A stretch of 64,000 nucleotides of DNA from Aestuariirhabdus litorea (GCF_003864255.1 NZ_QWEZ01000001.1:2046001-2110000); one strand, 5' to 3'; numbered from the stretch's first letter, positions 37,125 to 48,480 are shown. The notes: generated from the letters alone by a model not told the origin. A program made the numbers and translations.

Positions 37125-37463
37125 TCAGATCGCCTTGATGGTGCCCTTGGGCAGCGCAGCCGCGATGGAGACTTTCTGGAAATTCAACTCAACGTTGTCG
37201 GCGACCTGCAGGGTAACGAACTCATCGTTTACCTTGGTCACCTTGCCCAGGATACCGCCACTGGTCACCACCTCGTCACCCTTGCTGATGCCGCTGACCA
37301 GCTCTTTGTGCTCTTTGGCACGCTTGCTCTGGGGACGCCAGATGATGAAGTAGAAGATCAGCACGAAGCCGCCCAACATCAGCAATTGACCGACCATGCT
37401 GGGACCGGCGGCGGCACCGGCAGCGGCGGTTTCGGCTACAGCTTCACTGATAAAAAAACTCAT
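37125..37463 (-). CDS. yajC: Sec translocon accessory subunit YajC
   Basis: The 112-residue protein has one membrane helix (about 28-45, MLGGFVLIFYFIIWRPQ) and the conserved RPQSKRAKEHKELVSGISKGDEV block, then a small beta domain. It is the inner membrane partner of SecDF. GGAG lies nine bases upstream of the ATG. It stands between tgt and secD in the standard order. Confidence 0.96.
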   Translation of the reverse strand: MSFFISEAVAETAAAGAAAGPSMVGQLLMLGGFVLIFYFIIWRPQSKRAKEHKELVSGISKGDEVVTSGGILGKVTKVNDEFVTLQVADNVELNFQKVSIAAALPKGTIKAI

Positions 37464-37554
37464 GTCTTACTTCTCCAAAAAGGTTATTAGAAAACGGAAT
37501 TCAAAGGACCCCGCACCGGGGTTCGGATCGACCCTGGCGCGTTAAACAAGCGGG

Positions 37555-39740
<2,186 letters not shown>

Positions 39741-39892
39741 GGGGTATGGGGGGCACAGGAAGCAAAAGGCCGGCGATTTTACCCAAAATTGCCCGCTGGC
39801 GCCACGCCAACCGAACCCCGAAGCCCCCAAAGCGCCAACCACAGGAGACAGGTTGCAGCCCAGGCGGAGGCTAAAAAGGCAGCGGCGGGCAA

Positions 39893-39920
39893 TTGACCTT
39901 AAACCCCACTTTGCTATACT
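39893..39920 (+). promoter_or_regulatory. Promoter of tRNA-Leu
   Basis: -35 TTGACC (39893-39898), 16-bp spacer, -10 TATACT (39915-39920), followed by the GC-rich discriminator GCGCGCC typical of stable RNA promoters under stringent control. Confidence 0.8.
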
Positions 39921-39976
39921 GCGCGCCGTCAAGCAGTGCGGCATCGCCCGCTGCGGCCCAGGATGGGCCAAGCTGT

Positions 39977-40063
39977 GCCAGAGTGGTGAAATTGGTAGAC
40001 ACAGGGGATTCAAAATCCCCCGCCCTTAAAAGCGTGCCGGTTCGAGTCCGGCCTCTGGTACCA
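39977..40063 (+). tRNA. tRNA-Leu(CAA)
   Basis: An 87-base tRNA including encoded CCA. The anticodon stem-loop is GGGGA-TTCAAAA-TCCCC, giving anticodon CAA; the T arm is GCCGGTTCGAGTCCGGC, and a long class II variable arm is present as expected for leucine. Acceptor GCCAGAG pairs with CTCTGGT (first pair G-U). It has its own promoter and terminator. A tRNA-Leu at this place next to queA is also known in Pseudomonas. Confidence 0.95.
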
Positions 40064-40069
40064 TCCCTA

Positions 40070-40096
40070 AAGCCCGCCATCGAAGCGGGCTTTTTT
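40070..40096 (+). terminator. Terminator after tRNA-Leu
   Basis: Stem GCCCGC (40072-40077), loop CATCGAA, stem GCGGGC (40085-40090), then six T. Confidence 0.9.
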
Positions 40097-40124
40097 GTGC
40101 CCGCCGATCGGCCCGGGCCGAACC

Positions 40125-40140
40125 TACCCCCCGGGGGGTA
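40125..40140. promoter_or_regulatory. Perfect 16-bp palindrome upstream of the amine oxidase gene
   Basis: TACCCCCCGGGGGGTA is fully self-complementary and is followed by TATCCCCC. It sits 75 bp before the oxidase start, in a short intergenic region after the tRNA terminator. It is a good candidate operator for the LuxR-type regulator encoded just downstream; this link is inferred. Confidence 0.45.
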
Positions 40141-40215
40141 TATCCCCCATCCCCCGCCTGAACCTAGAGTGACCCCATAGCACACCGCTGCCACCCGATC
40201 TTCAGGAGAGTTGCC

Positions 40216-41499
40216 ATGAACCCGATTGCCCACACCGGCTCCTATTACGCGGCTTCGGCCAACGACACCCGCCAGCGCCCCTCTCTGAATGGCGAGCTGA
40301 ACGCCGATATCTGCGTGATCGGCGCCGGTTATACCGGCCTCTCCAGCGCCCTGCACCTGGCAGAGAGCGGTTTCAAGGTGGTAGTGCTGGAGGCCAGCCG
40401 CATCGGCTTCGGTGCCTCGGGTCGTAACGGCGGCCAGATCGTCAACAGCTACAGCCGTGATATCGACTTTATCGAACGTCACTACGGTACCGAGGCCGGC
40501 GCGCAGCTGGGCAAGATGGCCTTCGAGGGAGGGCGTATCATGCGCCGCATCATCAGCCAGTACGGCATCGCCTGCGACCTCAAGGCCGGCGGCATCTTCG
40601 CCGCCTGCAACCCCAAGCAGCTGCGGGAGCTGGAGGCCAAAAAGCGCCTTTGGGAGGCCCATGGCCATCAGGAGCTGGAGCTGCTCGACGCCGACTCGAT
40701 CCAGCAGCACGTCGGCAGCCAGCGCTACAGCGGCGGCCTGCTCGACCACCAGAGCGGCCATATCCACCCCCTCAACCTGGCACTTGGAGAGGCGGCCACC
40801 ATCGAGTCCCTGGGGGGGCAGATCTTCGAAGCCTCGCCGGTGATCCGCGTCGAAGAAGGGGCCAAACCCCGGGTACACACCGCCAACGGCAGCGTCAGTG
40901 CCGACTTCGTGGTGGTGGCGGGTAACGCCTACCTGGGTGGGCTGATCCCCAAGCTGCAGCAGAAGGCGATGCCCTGCGGCACACAGGTGATCGCCACCGA
41001 GCCCCTCGACCCCAGCCTGCAGAAACAGCTGCTGCCCAGCGACCACTGCGTCGAGGATTGCAACTACCTGCTCGACTACTACCGCCTCTCCGGTGACGGT
41101 CGCCTGATCTACGGAGGCGGCACCACCTACGGCGCCCGCGAACCGTCCAAGGTCGAATCCCTGATCCGCCCCAAGATGCTCAAGACCTTCCCCTCCCTGG
41201 AGGGGGTGCGGGTCGATTACGCCTGGACCGGCAACTTCCTCCTCACCCTGATGCGCCTGCCCCAGTTCGGTCGCATCGGCAGCAACATCTACTACGCCCA
41301 GGGCTACAGTGGCCACGGACTCACCTGCACCCACCTGGCGGGCAGCCTGATCTCCGACGCCATTCAGGGACAGGCGGAGCGCTTCGATGTGTTCGCCCGC
41401 CTGCCGCAGCCCCCCTTCCCGGGCGGACGCCTGCTGCGCATCCCCTTCACCGCCATGGGGGCCTGGTACTACAACCTGCGGGACCAGCTGGGGGTCTGA
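40216..41499 (+). CDS. FAD-dependent amine oxidase (PuuB/OrdL-like)
   Basis: The 427-residue protein is a DAO-superfamily flavoenzyme: dinucleotide-binding motif ADICVIGAGYTGLSSALHLAE (about 30-50), RIGFGASGRNGGQI, and the C-terminal YAQGYSGHGLTCTHLAG FAD-contact block. It closely follows the gamma-glutamylputrescine oxidase/OrdL pattern, so it probably oxidises an amine or glutamylated polyamine, releasing aldehyde, ammonia and peroxide. The N-terminal HTGSYYAASAN is typical of this group. GGAGAG precedes the ATG. A LuxR-type regulator gene follows. The exact substrate is open. Confidence 0.88.
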   Translation: MNPIAHTGSYYAASANDTRQRPSLNGELNADICVIGAGYTGLSSALHLAESGFKVVVLEASRIGFGASGRNGGQIVNSYSRDIDFIERHYGTEAGAQLGKMAFEGGRIMRRIISQYGIACDLKAGGIFAACNPKQLRELEAKKRLWEAHGHQELELLDADSIQQHVGSQRYSGGLLDHQSGHIHPLNLALGEAATIESLGGQIFEASPVIRVEEGAKPRVHTANGSVSADFVVVAGNAYLGGLIPKLQQKAMPCGTQVIATEPLDPSLQKQLLPSDHCVEDCNYLLDYYRLSGDGRLIYGGGTTYGAREPSKVESLIRPKMLKTFPSLEGVRVDYAWTGNFLLTLMRLPQFGRIGSNIYYAQGYSGHGLTCTHLAGSLISDAIQGQAERFDVFARLPQPPFPGGRLLRIPFTAMGAWYYNLRDQLGV

Positions 41500-41621
41500 C
41501 CCCGCCGCGTCGGTAACGACCACTTTCGGCGCCCTTTCCATCGGTGGCGGTGGCGGGCACAATGCAGCCATCCCTAACCACTCGGGGGCGGGCTGCCCCG
41601 CTCCCCGCCGCAGCGAACCCC

Positions 41622-42446
41622 ATGACCGACAAACCCAGCGCTATCGCCCTCAACGCCCCCTGGCAGAAAAACCTGGCGGTGCTGATCGACCACCATCGCC
41701 TGCGCAGTTTTCCCGTCAACCTGGAGGCCTACCTGGGCACCCTGTGCCGCTTCGACACCTTCCTGATGATCACCTTCAAGGAGTCCTGCCAGCCGATCAT
41801 CATCCACCCCACCGACCCCGACCAGCAGAGCCAGAGCCTGCGTCACTACCTGGACCGCGCCTACGTACTGGACCCGCTGTTCAACGCCATCCAGCAGGGG
41901 CTGCCGCCGGGAGTCACCCGCCTGGCCCAGATCATGCCGGACTCCTTCGAGGCCACCGAGTATTACCAGAGCTGCTACCAGAACTTTGGCCTCAAGGATG
42001 AGATTGACCTCTGCATCCGCCTCGACGAGCAGACCACCTGCGCCATCGCCCTCGGGCGGCGCACCGAGCTGGGGCCCATCACCCGCAGGGAGTTGAAGCA
42101 ACTCAGCGAGCACTACCCCCTGATCGATGCCCTGGTGCGCCAGTTCTGGCTCAGCCAGGCGGCGGACTATGTGCAGTACGAGCGCTCCGATGGCCCCCTG
42201 AAGCAGGCGTTGGACAGCTTCGCCAGCGGCGTCCTGACCCAGCGGGAGCGGGAGGTGACCGCGCTGATTCTCAGGGGCTTCTCCACCCAGGCGATCGCCG
42301 AGACGCTGGGCATCAGCGCCGCCACCGTCAAGGTGCACCGCAAGAACATTCACGCACGCCTCAACACCTCCACCCAGTCGGAGATCTTCTCGCTCTTTAT
42401 TGCCCACCTGGGCGCGCGGGAGGCCCCCGCAGGCCCGCCCGCCTAG
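41622..42446 (+). CDS. LuxR-family transcriptional regulator
   Basis: About 274 residues from the ATG at 41622; starts further upstream are possible, as no strong ribosome site is seen. The C-terminus has a LuxR/FixJ helix-turn-helix (LTQREREVTALILRGFS, AETLGISAATVKVHRKNI). The N-terminal 190 residues match no named sensor domain I can identify and lack the acyl-homoserine-lactone signature. It lies 122 bp after the amine oxidase gene on the same strand and probably controls it. Its stop overlaps that of the convergent glycosyltransferase gene. Confidence 0.85.
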   Translation: MTDKPSAIALNAPWQKNLAVLIDHHRLRSFPVNLEAYLGTLCRFDTFLMITFKESCQPIIIHPTDPDQQSQSLRHYLDRAYVLDPLFNAIQQGLPPGVTRLAQIMPDSFEATEYYQSCYQNFGLKDEIDLCIRLDEQTTCAIALGRRTELGPITRRELKQLSEHYPLIDALVRQFWLSQAADYVQYERSDGPLKQALDSFASGVLTQREREVTALILRGFSTQAIAETLGISAATVKVHRKNIHARLNTSTQSEIFSLFIAHLGAREAPAGPPA

Positions 42447-43909
42447 GGGGCTGGCGGAGCAGGAGGAGGGTACCCGACCCGGGTCCACTCAGAGATAAAG
42501 GCATTGGAAAAGGTTTGCCGGTAGGGGCCATGGCGCGTCAGCTGGTAAAGGTAGCGCTCCAGCCCCGTCTCCGCGGTCTGGTCGAAGACGATCTTGTCAA
42601 AGCGCCCCGCAAGGATCTGCTGGAACAGCGGCTCCAGTTCGATCCGCCCCGAGCGCTCCAGCAGTTCCAGCAGGAACCAGTCGATCGCCACTACGCGCTG
42701 GCTCTGGATCGACAGCCGCTCATCCACCAGCAGGAGGGTGCCGGGGAAGGCCCGGTAATGGTCGGCATAGCGCCGCACCGGCATGCCGCGATCCTCATAC
42801 TGGGCCACCACCGTACTCCCCTGCTCCAGCAGCAGGCGCCCCGATTGCCAGGCCTGCAGCGACAGCGCCGCCAGCACCAGTACCCTGACCGCCAGCGGCG
42901 CCTGCCGCAGGGCAACCCCCAGCGCCAGCAGCAGGAAGATCACCAGTTCGCCGAAATAGCTGTCGCTGGCGCCGGCCTTGCCCGCGATCATAAAGGTCCA
43001 CAGCAGCGACAAGGGCAGGGAGACGCGCAACAGCAGGGGTGCACTGCGGGCCGGGAGGCACCACAGCAGGACGATCAGGGCCGCCACCCAGAAACCGGGG
43101 TAGCGCTGGAACAACATGGGTCCATAGTAGGCCGCATGCTTGAACGGAGTCATCGCGTTTGACCCCATCGCCAGCAGGGTGTGCTGGAAGGCAGCAACGC
43201 CCCAAAACCATCCCATCAGCAGGTAGATCACCGTCAGTCCGGCCAGCATCAAGAGGGTAAAGGTGAGTAGATCTCGCCAGCGGCGCTGGATCAGAAGCCA
43301 GGCAAAAATCGTTGCGGGGATCAGTATGTAGGACTGCTTGACCGCAAACGCCAACAGGCAGCACAGTGCCGCCAGTGCCAATGAGCGACGTGACTCCTGT
43401 GCGGCAAGGTACCAGCCCAGAAACCCCAACAGCATCGCCAGCGACTCGGGGCGCAGGCGAAAAAAGTCCGGCACCGTTAAACCAAAGATGGTAAAAAACA
43501 GACCGAACAGCAGTACCGCGCTCAACCGGTCAGCCTGTTTCCTGCCCCACCAGGCCAGCAGCGCCGCCAGCAGTAGAGCGGCTCCCCAGCTGATCAGGCG
43601 CCCTCTCCAAAGCGCCTGGTCGGGGGAGTCCGACAGCCAGGCGGTCGGCAGGTAGGTGAGCGGATTGTAGACCCGGTATCGGTAGAGGTGCTGGTGCCAC
43701 TCGGGGTAGAGGTCGCCCCCCGCCAGCAGCCCTACAATGCCGTCGTAAACAAAGCCTTCGTAGCGCGAAACAACATGAGAAATACTCAGCGCCTCAAAGG
43801 CCGCCAGCAGGTTGACCAGCGCCACCGCCAGAAACACCAGGGCCAGTGCACCGCCCCACCCCTTGAGCAGTTCCTGTTGGCCCAGCCGCTGAAGCAGTCC
43901 CTCCTTCAC
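42443..43909 (-). CDS. Polytopic GT-C-type glycosyltransferase
   Basis: The 488-residue protein has about ten membrane helices and a hydrophilic C-terminal tail (about 375-488). The first periplasmic loop has acidic and aromatic residues (YEGFVYDGIVGLLAGGDLYPEW, YRVYNPLTYLPTAWL), like GT87/PMT-type GT-C enzymes that use polyprenyl-phosphate sugars. Its ATG overlaps the methyltransferase stop, so the two are coupled. Together with the GT2 and second GT-C genes across the divergent promoter it forms a probable glycan or protein glycosylation set. Substrates unknown. Confidence 0.7.
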   Translation of the reverse strand: MKEGLLQRLGQQELLKGWGGALALVFLAVALVNLLAAFEALSISHVVSRYEGFVYDGIVGLLAGGDLYPEWHQHLYRYRVYNPLTYLPTAWLSDSPDQALWRGRLISWGAALLLAALLAWWGRKQADRLSAVLLFGLFFTIFGLTVPDFFRLRPESLAMLLGFLGWYLAAQESRRSLALAALCCLLAFAVKQSYILIPATIFAWLLIQRRWRDLLTFTLLMLAGLTVIYLLMGWFWGVAAFQHTLLAMGSNAMTPFKHAAYYGPMLFQRYPGFWVAALIVLLWCLPARSAPLLLRVSLPLSLLWTFMIAGKAGASDSYFGELVIFLLLALGVALRQAPLAVRVLVLAALSLQAWQSGRLLLEQGSTVVAQYEDRGMPVRRYADHYRAFPGTLLLVDERLSIQSQRVVAIDWFLLELLERSGRIELEPLFQQILAGRFDKIVFDQTAETGLERYLYQLTRHGPYRQTFSNAFISEWTRVGYPPPAPPAP

Positions 43910-44655
43910 CGTCCACCTCCCGGATCACCGGCACGGCTCGCCAGGGCCAGCAGTGAGACCCCCACGGGAAAACCGAGCCCTCGGCCGATGCAGTGGCGCT
44001 CCCAAGCGAAGACCCTAAACAGCAGGGTGTTTAGCCACGGTCCCGGCATCTGGTCGTCGGCGCCCCGGAGCAGACCGAGCCGGGAGCCGAGCCGAGCCAG
44101 TGCGATCAGTGGCAGCAAAAGGCTATTGAAATACTTCACGCGCTCGACCCTGAAACCGCTCTCCTCCAGCAGCCGACGCAGCTCCCCGGCCTGGTAGCGG
44201 CGATGATGATGATGACGCTCGTCGTGCGCGCTCCATAGCGCCTGCAGGGCCGGAACCGTCAGCAGTAATCGTCCGCCGGGGGCTAACCGTTCCAGCAGCC
44301 GTGACAGCGCCGCCCTGTGTGGTTCCACGTGCTCGAGCACATCCATCAGCACAATCAGGTCGTAGGGGACATCGCTTTCCGGCAGGGCATCCGGTAACGA
44401 TCCCGCCAACAGCTCTACCCCGTGCACCTCGGCGGCCAACTGACGGGCCCTGGCATCGGGCTCCACGGAATCGACAGAACCAAACGCCTTCAGCATCGCG
44501 CTGTTACCGCCGGTCCCGGCCCCCACCTCAAGAATGCGGAGCTCAGGGCCCAGCCCAAGACGCCGGATCAGGTCGGCAACAATGGCGCGCCTTCCCCTGA
44601 ACCACCAGTGCTTCGACTCCAGTCGCGCCATCTGTTCGTATACGTCAGCGTCCAT
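43906..44655 (-). CDS. Class I SAM-dependent methyltransferase
   Basis: The 249-residue protein begins with the pattern MARLESKHWWFRGRRAIVADLI seen in methyltransferases of polysaccharide clusters. The SAM-binding motif is ILEVGAGTGGNSAMLKAFG (about 40-58), with acidic motif VEPDA and motif DLIVLMDVLEHVEPH. A C-terminal hydrophobic helix is likely. It is transcribed with the GT-C gene and diverges from the GT2 gene, suggesting methylation of a sugar or lipid intermediate. Confidence 0.82.
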   Translation of the reverse strand: MDADVYEQMARLESKHWWFRGRRAIVADLIRRLGLGPELRILEVGAGTGGNSAMLKAFGSVDSVEPDARARQLAAEVHGVELLAGSLPDALPESDVPYDLIVLMDVLEHVEPHRAALSRLLERLAPGGRLLLTVPALQALWSAHDERHHHHRRYQAGELRRLLEESGFRVERVKYFNSLLLPLIALARLGSRLGLLRGADDQMPGPWLNTLLFRVFAWERHCIGRGLGFPVGVSLLALASRAGDPGGGR

Positions 44656-44744
44656 CTGCGGGGAAATTTCCTTAGAATCAACAGGGGTTTACAGCGGATT
44701 ATCCAGCGCATAAAGTCTCACATCAAGCCAATAAGGAAATCTCC

Positions 44745-45719
44745 ATGCACGGCAGCACCGCCCTGATCAGCCTGATCGTTCCCTGCTTCAATGAGCAGCA
44801 CAACCTCGACGCCCTCTATCGGCGACTGATCGAGGTGATGTCGGCGCAGCCCCTGGCGTTCGAACTCATCCTCGTCAACGACGGCTCCACCGACCAGACC
44901 CTGCAGGCGATCCAGGCACTGAGCCGGCAGGACAAAAGGGTGCGCTACGCCAGTTTCAGCCGAAACTTCGGCCACGAAGCGGCCTCCAGCTGCGGCTTCG
45001 AGCTGGCCCGGGGAGACGCGGCCATCCTCCTCGACGCCGACCTGCAGGACCCACCGGAGCTGATCCCGCAGATGATCGAGCGCTGGCAGCAGGGGGCACA
45101 GGTGGTCTACGGCAAACGCACCAGCCGCTCGGGGGAGAGCCTGGGCAAGCGCGCCACCTCCTACCTCTTCTACCGGCTGCTCAACCGCCTTTCCTCGACC
45201 CCGATTCCCGCCGACGTGGGTGACTTTCGCCTGGTGGATCGCGTGGTCATCGACCATTTCAACGCGCTACCGGAGCGCAACCGTTTCGTGCGCGGCATGT
45301 TCTCATGGGTCGGTTTTCGCCAGGAAGCGATCCCCTTCACCCGCGAAGCGCGTCACCAGGGGGAGACCAAATACAACTGGCTCAAGCTGTTTGTGCTGGC
45401 CTTCGACGCCGTCACCGCCTTCAGTGTCTCCCCGCTTCGCCTCTGCTCACTGGTGGGGCTACTAGTGACCCTGGCCAGCTTCAGCGCCGCCATCGTGGTC
45501 AGCTTGCAGAAGATCTTCTGGGGTATGCCGATCCCCGGTTACGCCTTCGCGACTGCCGGTATGTTCCTGCTTGGCGGGGTGCAGCTGTTGTTTCTTGGCA
45601 TGATTGGGGAGTACATCGGCAAGATCTACACCCAGGTGCAGGGACGCCCCCTCTATATCATCAGTGAAACCGAGCCTTCGAAGGAGTCGACAGGTGAGCC
45701 GCAGGGAGCCGGCGACTGA
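44745..45719 (+). CDS. GT2 polyprenyl-phosphate glycosyltransferase (GtrB/DPM1-like)
   Basis: The 324-residue protein has a GT-A domain starting ISLIVPCFNEQHNLDALYRRL, the DDGST-type site (LVNDGSTDQT) and the metal-binding ILLDADLQDPPEL. Two C-terminal membrane helices follow (about 228-250 and 262-285). This is the GtrB/ArnC/DPM1 layout: transfer of a sugar from a nucleotide donor to undecaprenyl phosphate at the inner face of the membrane. AAGGA lies seven bases before the ATG. It is followed after 3 bp by a GT-C/TPR gene that could use its product. No GtrA-like flippase is seen nearby. Confidence 0.88.
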   Translation: MHGSTALISLIVPCFNEQHNLDALYRRLIEVMSAQPLAFELILVNDGSTDQTLQAIQALSRQDKRVRYASFSRNFGHEAASSCGFELARGDAAILLDADLQDPPELIPQMIERWQQGAQVVYGKRTSRSGESLGKRATSYLFYRLLNRLSSTPIPADVGDFRLVDRVVIDHFNALPERNRFVRGMFSWVGFRQEAIPFTREARHQGETKYNWLKLFVLAFDAVTAFSVSPLRLCSLVGLLVTLASFSAAIVVSLQKIFWGMPIPGYAFATAGMFLLGGVQLLFLGMIGEYIGKIYTQVQGRPLYIISETEPSKESTGEPQGAGD

Positions 45720-45722
45720 GCC

Positions 45723-47324
45723 ATGACCAGCACCTCCAACCCGCGAGCCTCGCTTTTACCCTGGTGCCTGTTGCTGCTAGTGGCCTCTCTCGTGCCCTAC
45801 TACCAGGCACTGCTGTCGGGCTTTGTACTGGATGACTGGCCGGTGATCGTGGAAAACCCGGCCATCCGCTCGCTGGATTCGATCGCCAGCTTTTTCACCC
45901 AGAGCGTCTGGAGCAACACCCCGGAGCGCTCCAGCAACTTTATCTATCGCCCGCTTTTTCTCTTAACCCAGGCCCTCAACTACCAGCTCTGGGGGCTGAA
46001 CCCGCTGGGCTACCACCTGCTTAACCTGGCGCTGCACTGCGCCAACACGCTCCTGCTGCTGCTGATCCTGCGCCGCCTGCTACCCGCCGCCAGCCTCAAC
46101 GCCCTTGGGCTGGCCTGCCTGCTGTTCGCACTTCATCCCACCCATGTGGAGTCGGTCAACTGGATCGCCGGCGTCACCGACCCCCAGCTGACCGCCCTGA
46201 TCCTGATCAGTTTCTACGCCTACCTGCGGGGCGACCAGCGGGTCTGGTTGCTCCTCTCCTGGGTCGCCTTTGCCCTCGCCCTGTTAGCCAAGGAGGTCGC
46301 CGTCAGCTTTCCGCTGCTGTTACTGGCACTCCACCTGCTGCGACGCCAGCCGCTTCCCTGGGCCCGCTGGCTGCCATTCCTGGGGTTGACGCTGGCCTAT
46401 TTTATCCTGCGCTCACAGGCCCTCGGCAGCGGGGTCGCGCTGGGCCGTTTCAACCTCGACCAGCTGCCCCTGCTGCTGGGGTTCAGCGGCCAGTATCTGC
46501 AGCTGCTGGTGATCCCCTGGCCCTCGGCTTACTACTACAACGCACCCATGGAGCCGCTCTCGATTCTCATTGGCTGGCTGGTCATCCTCGGTCTGGGCCT
46601 GCTCTGCTGGCGTGCCTGGCAGCGTGCCCAGTGGGTATTGCTGCTGGGTGGCGCCTGGTTCGCGGCCAGCCTGGCACCGGCTCTGGCACTCGCGCTGCTC
46701 GATAACCCCACCTTCGCCCAGCGCTTTCTCTACCTGCCCTCGGCAGGCGCCGCCATCGCCCTGGCGGCGGTGTTGAGTTCCGTCCGGCTGAGTCGCCCGC
46801 TCTATGCCGGCCTGGGGCTGGCCGCGCTGCTGTTCGCTGGCCTCTGCGTGCACTACAGCAGCCACTGGAAAAGCGACCAAAACTTCTACCTCTTTGCATT
46901 GGAAAACAGTGGCCAGCATCGCGGCCCGATTGTGGGCCTGGCGCGCACGGTCGCCCGGGAAGAGGGCTCTTTGACAACGGCGCAGTTGCTGGAACTGATC
47001 GAGCAGCGCTTTCCCGACCCCGGTCAACATGCCCTGACCCTCGAGACGGTGGGAACCGATTACGGCCAGCGCGGCCAGCTCGAGTTGAGCGACGCCATCT
47101 TCAGGCATCTGCTGGACCGCTACCCCGACTACGCGATGGGCTGGTTTGGGTTGGGTAACCTTGCCTGGATGCAAAAGGATCTCAAGGGGGCGGTCGCCCA
47201 CTACCTCAGGGCCGCACAACTACAGCCGCGGGATCCGCAGATCTGCCAGAACCTGCAAGCCGTCCTGCGCGCTGCCCGCGACCCGCAACACCGAAGTGAC
47301 TTCCAGCGCCTCTGCCGCGACTGA
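45723..47324 (+). CDS. TMTC-like GT-C glycosyltransferase with C-terminal TPR
   Basis: The 533-residue protein has about ten membrane helices followed by TPR repeats (about 435-515; AMGWFGLGNLAWMQKDLKGAVAHYLRAAQLQP). The first loop FVLDDWPVIVENP has the acidic DD pair expected for GT-C catalysis, and NFIYRPLFLLTQALNYQLWG and HPTHVESVNWIAG match TMTC/O-mannosyltransferase-type membrane proteins. It probably transfers a polyprenyl-linked sugar to a protein or glycan in the periplasm. It forms a tight unit with the GT2 gene upstream. Confidence 0.75.
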   Translation: MTSTSNPRASLLPWCLLLLVASLVPYYQALLSGFVLDDWPVIVENPAIRSLDSIASFFTQSVWSNTPERSSNFIYRPLFLLTQALNYQLWGLNPLGYHLLNLALHCANTLLLLLILRRLLPAASLNALGLACLLFALHPTHVESVNWIAGVTDPQLTALILISFYAYLRGDQRVWLLLSWVAFALALLAKEVAVSFPLLLLALHLLRRQPLPWARWLPFLGLTLAYFILRSQALGSGVALGRFNLDQLPLLLGFSGQYLQLLVIPWPSAYYYNAPMEPLSILIGWLVILGLGLLCWRAWQRAQWVLLLGGAWFAASLAPALALALLDNPTFAQRFLYLPSAGAAIALAAVLSSVRLSRPLYAGLGLAALLFAGLCVHYSSHWKSDQNFYLFALENSGQHRGPIVGLARTVAREEGSLTTAQLLELIEQRFPDPGQHALTLETVGTDYGQRGQLELSDAIFRHLLDRYPDYAMGWFGLGNLAWMQKDLKGAVAHYLRAAQLQPRDPQICQNLQAVLRAARDPQHRSDFQRLCRD

Positions 47325-47426
47325 GCTGGCCCTTAAGCAGGCACTGGCCGGGCTCGAGCCGAGCAAGCGCTTGCTTATCAAACAGGCTAGCGACTACCAT
47401 GGAGAAAAACCTTACCGGAGATTCCC

Positions 47427-48413
47427 ATGGCGATTCCCTCCTCCCTGGCCCCCCATCTCAGCCTGCCGCTGGTGTGCGCCCCTATGTTCCTTGTCTCGGG
47501 CAGCGAGCTGGTGAAAGCCAGCTGCCTGCAGGGGGTGGTCGGCACCTTTCCAGCGCTCAACCTGCGCACCAGCGAGGCCTTCGAGCAGCAATTGATCGAG
47601 ATCAGCGAGACCCTTGAGGCCGCACAGAGCGCCGACCCGCAACGCTCCATCGCCCCCTATGGGGTCAACCTGATCGTCCACGGCACCAATCCGCGCCTGC
47701 AGGAAGACCTTGGCCTCTGCATCAAACACCGGGTCCCGCTGGTGATCACCTCCCTGGGCGCTGCCGCCGAGGTGGTCAACGCGGTTCACGGCTACGGCGG
47801 ACTGGTGTTCCATGATGTCACCAACCTGCGCCATGCCCAGAAAGCGGCTGCGGCCGGAGTCGACGGCATCATCGCCGTGGCCGGCGGCGCCGGTGGCCAT
47901 GCCGGCACCCAAAATCCCTTCTCACTGATCGCCGAGATCCGCCGCTTTTTCAGCGGCACCCTGCTGCTGGCCGGCGCCCTCTCCCGCGGTGAAGACCTGC
48001 TCGCGGCCCAGGCGATGGGAGCCGATATGGCCTACATGGGAACCCGCTTTATCAACACCCGGGAGTCCCTCGCCAGCAGTGACTACAAGGCGATGGTCAT
48101 CGAGGCGGGGGCCGCTGACATCATCCATACTCCGGCGGTGTCCGGGGTACCGGCGAGCTTTATGCGCCAAAGCCTGGAACGGGCGGGATACGACCTCGCC
48201 CGACTCAGTAAGCCCGGTGACATCAACTACGGCGAAAAGCTGAAACCCGCTGATGATGAGGCCAAGGCGTGGAAAACCGTCTGGTCCGCCGGTCACGGGG
48301 TGGCGGTGATCGACGATCTCCCCAGCGTCGAAGCACTCTGCCATCGGCTCAAGCAGGAGTACCACGACGCCCACCAGCGCCTGCTGGCCGACAGCGCCCC
48401 CTTTATCCTATAG
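47427..48413 (+). CDS. Nitronate monooxygenase-like FMN oxidoreductase
   Basis: The 328-residue protein is a TIM barrel of the nitronate monooxygenase/2-nitropropane dioxygenase family: start LSLPLVCAPMFLVSGSELV, NLIVHGTNPRL, the loop AVAGGAGGHAGTQNPFSL, and the phosphate-binding ALSRGEDLLAAQAMGADMAYMGTRF. Such FMN enzymes oxidise alkyl nitronates or reduce quinones. GGAG lies six bases before the ATG. The neighbours give no clear pathway. Confidence 0.88.
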   Translation: MAIPSSLAPHLSLPLVCAPMFLVSGSELVKASCLQGVVGTFPALNLRTSEAFEQQLIEISETLEAAQSADPQRSIAPYGVNLIVHGTNPRLQEDLGLCIKHRVPLVITSLGAAAEVVNAVHGYGGLVFHDVTNLRHAQKAAAAGVDGIIAVAGGAGGHAGTQNPFSLIAEIRRFFSGTLLLAGALSRGEDLLAAQAMGADMAYMGTRFINTRESLASSDYKAMVIEAGAADIIHTPAVSGVPASFMRQSLERAGYDLARLSKPGDINYGEKLKPADDEAKAWKTVWSAGHGVAVIDDLPSVEALCHRLKQEYHDAHQRLLADSAPFIL

Positions 48414-48422
48414 CCCTCTCCT

Positions 48423-48480
48423 GCCGAACCCGCGCCGGGCTCGGCACCAGCGCCTCCCTGCACCCCGGCGATAGCCGGGG
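48423..48480. other. Two GC-rich hairpins between the nitronate monooxygenase and tup genes
   Basis: CCCCGGC (48463-48469), loop GATA, GCCGGGG (48474-48480) is a strong 7-bp stem; a second possible stem is GCCGA/TCGGC at 48423-48445. There is no T tract, so these are not standard terminators. They could be a rho-dependent end or part of the tupB leader. No ModE-type operator was recognised. Confidence 0.3.

Noticed and set aside
39741-40013. Longer N-terminus for queA
   Set aside because: The extension runs through the tRNA-Leu gene on the other strand and lacks similarity to QueA; the family start is at 39740.
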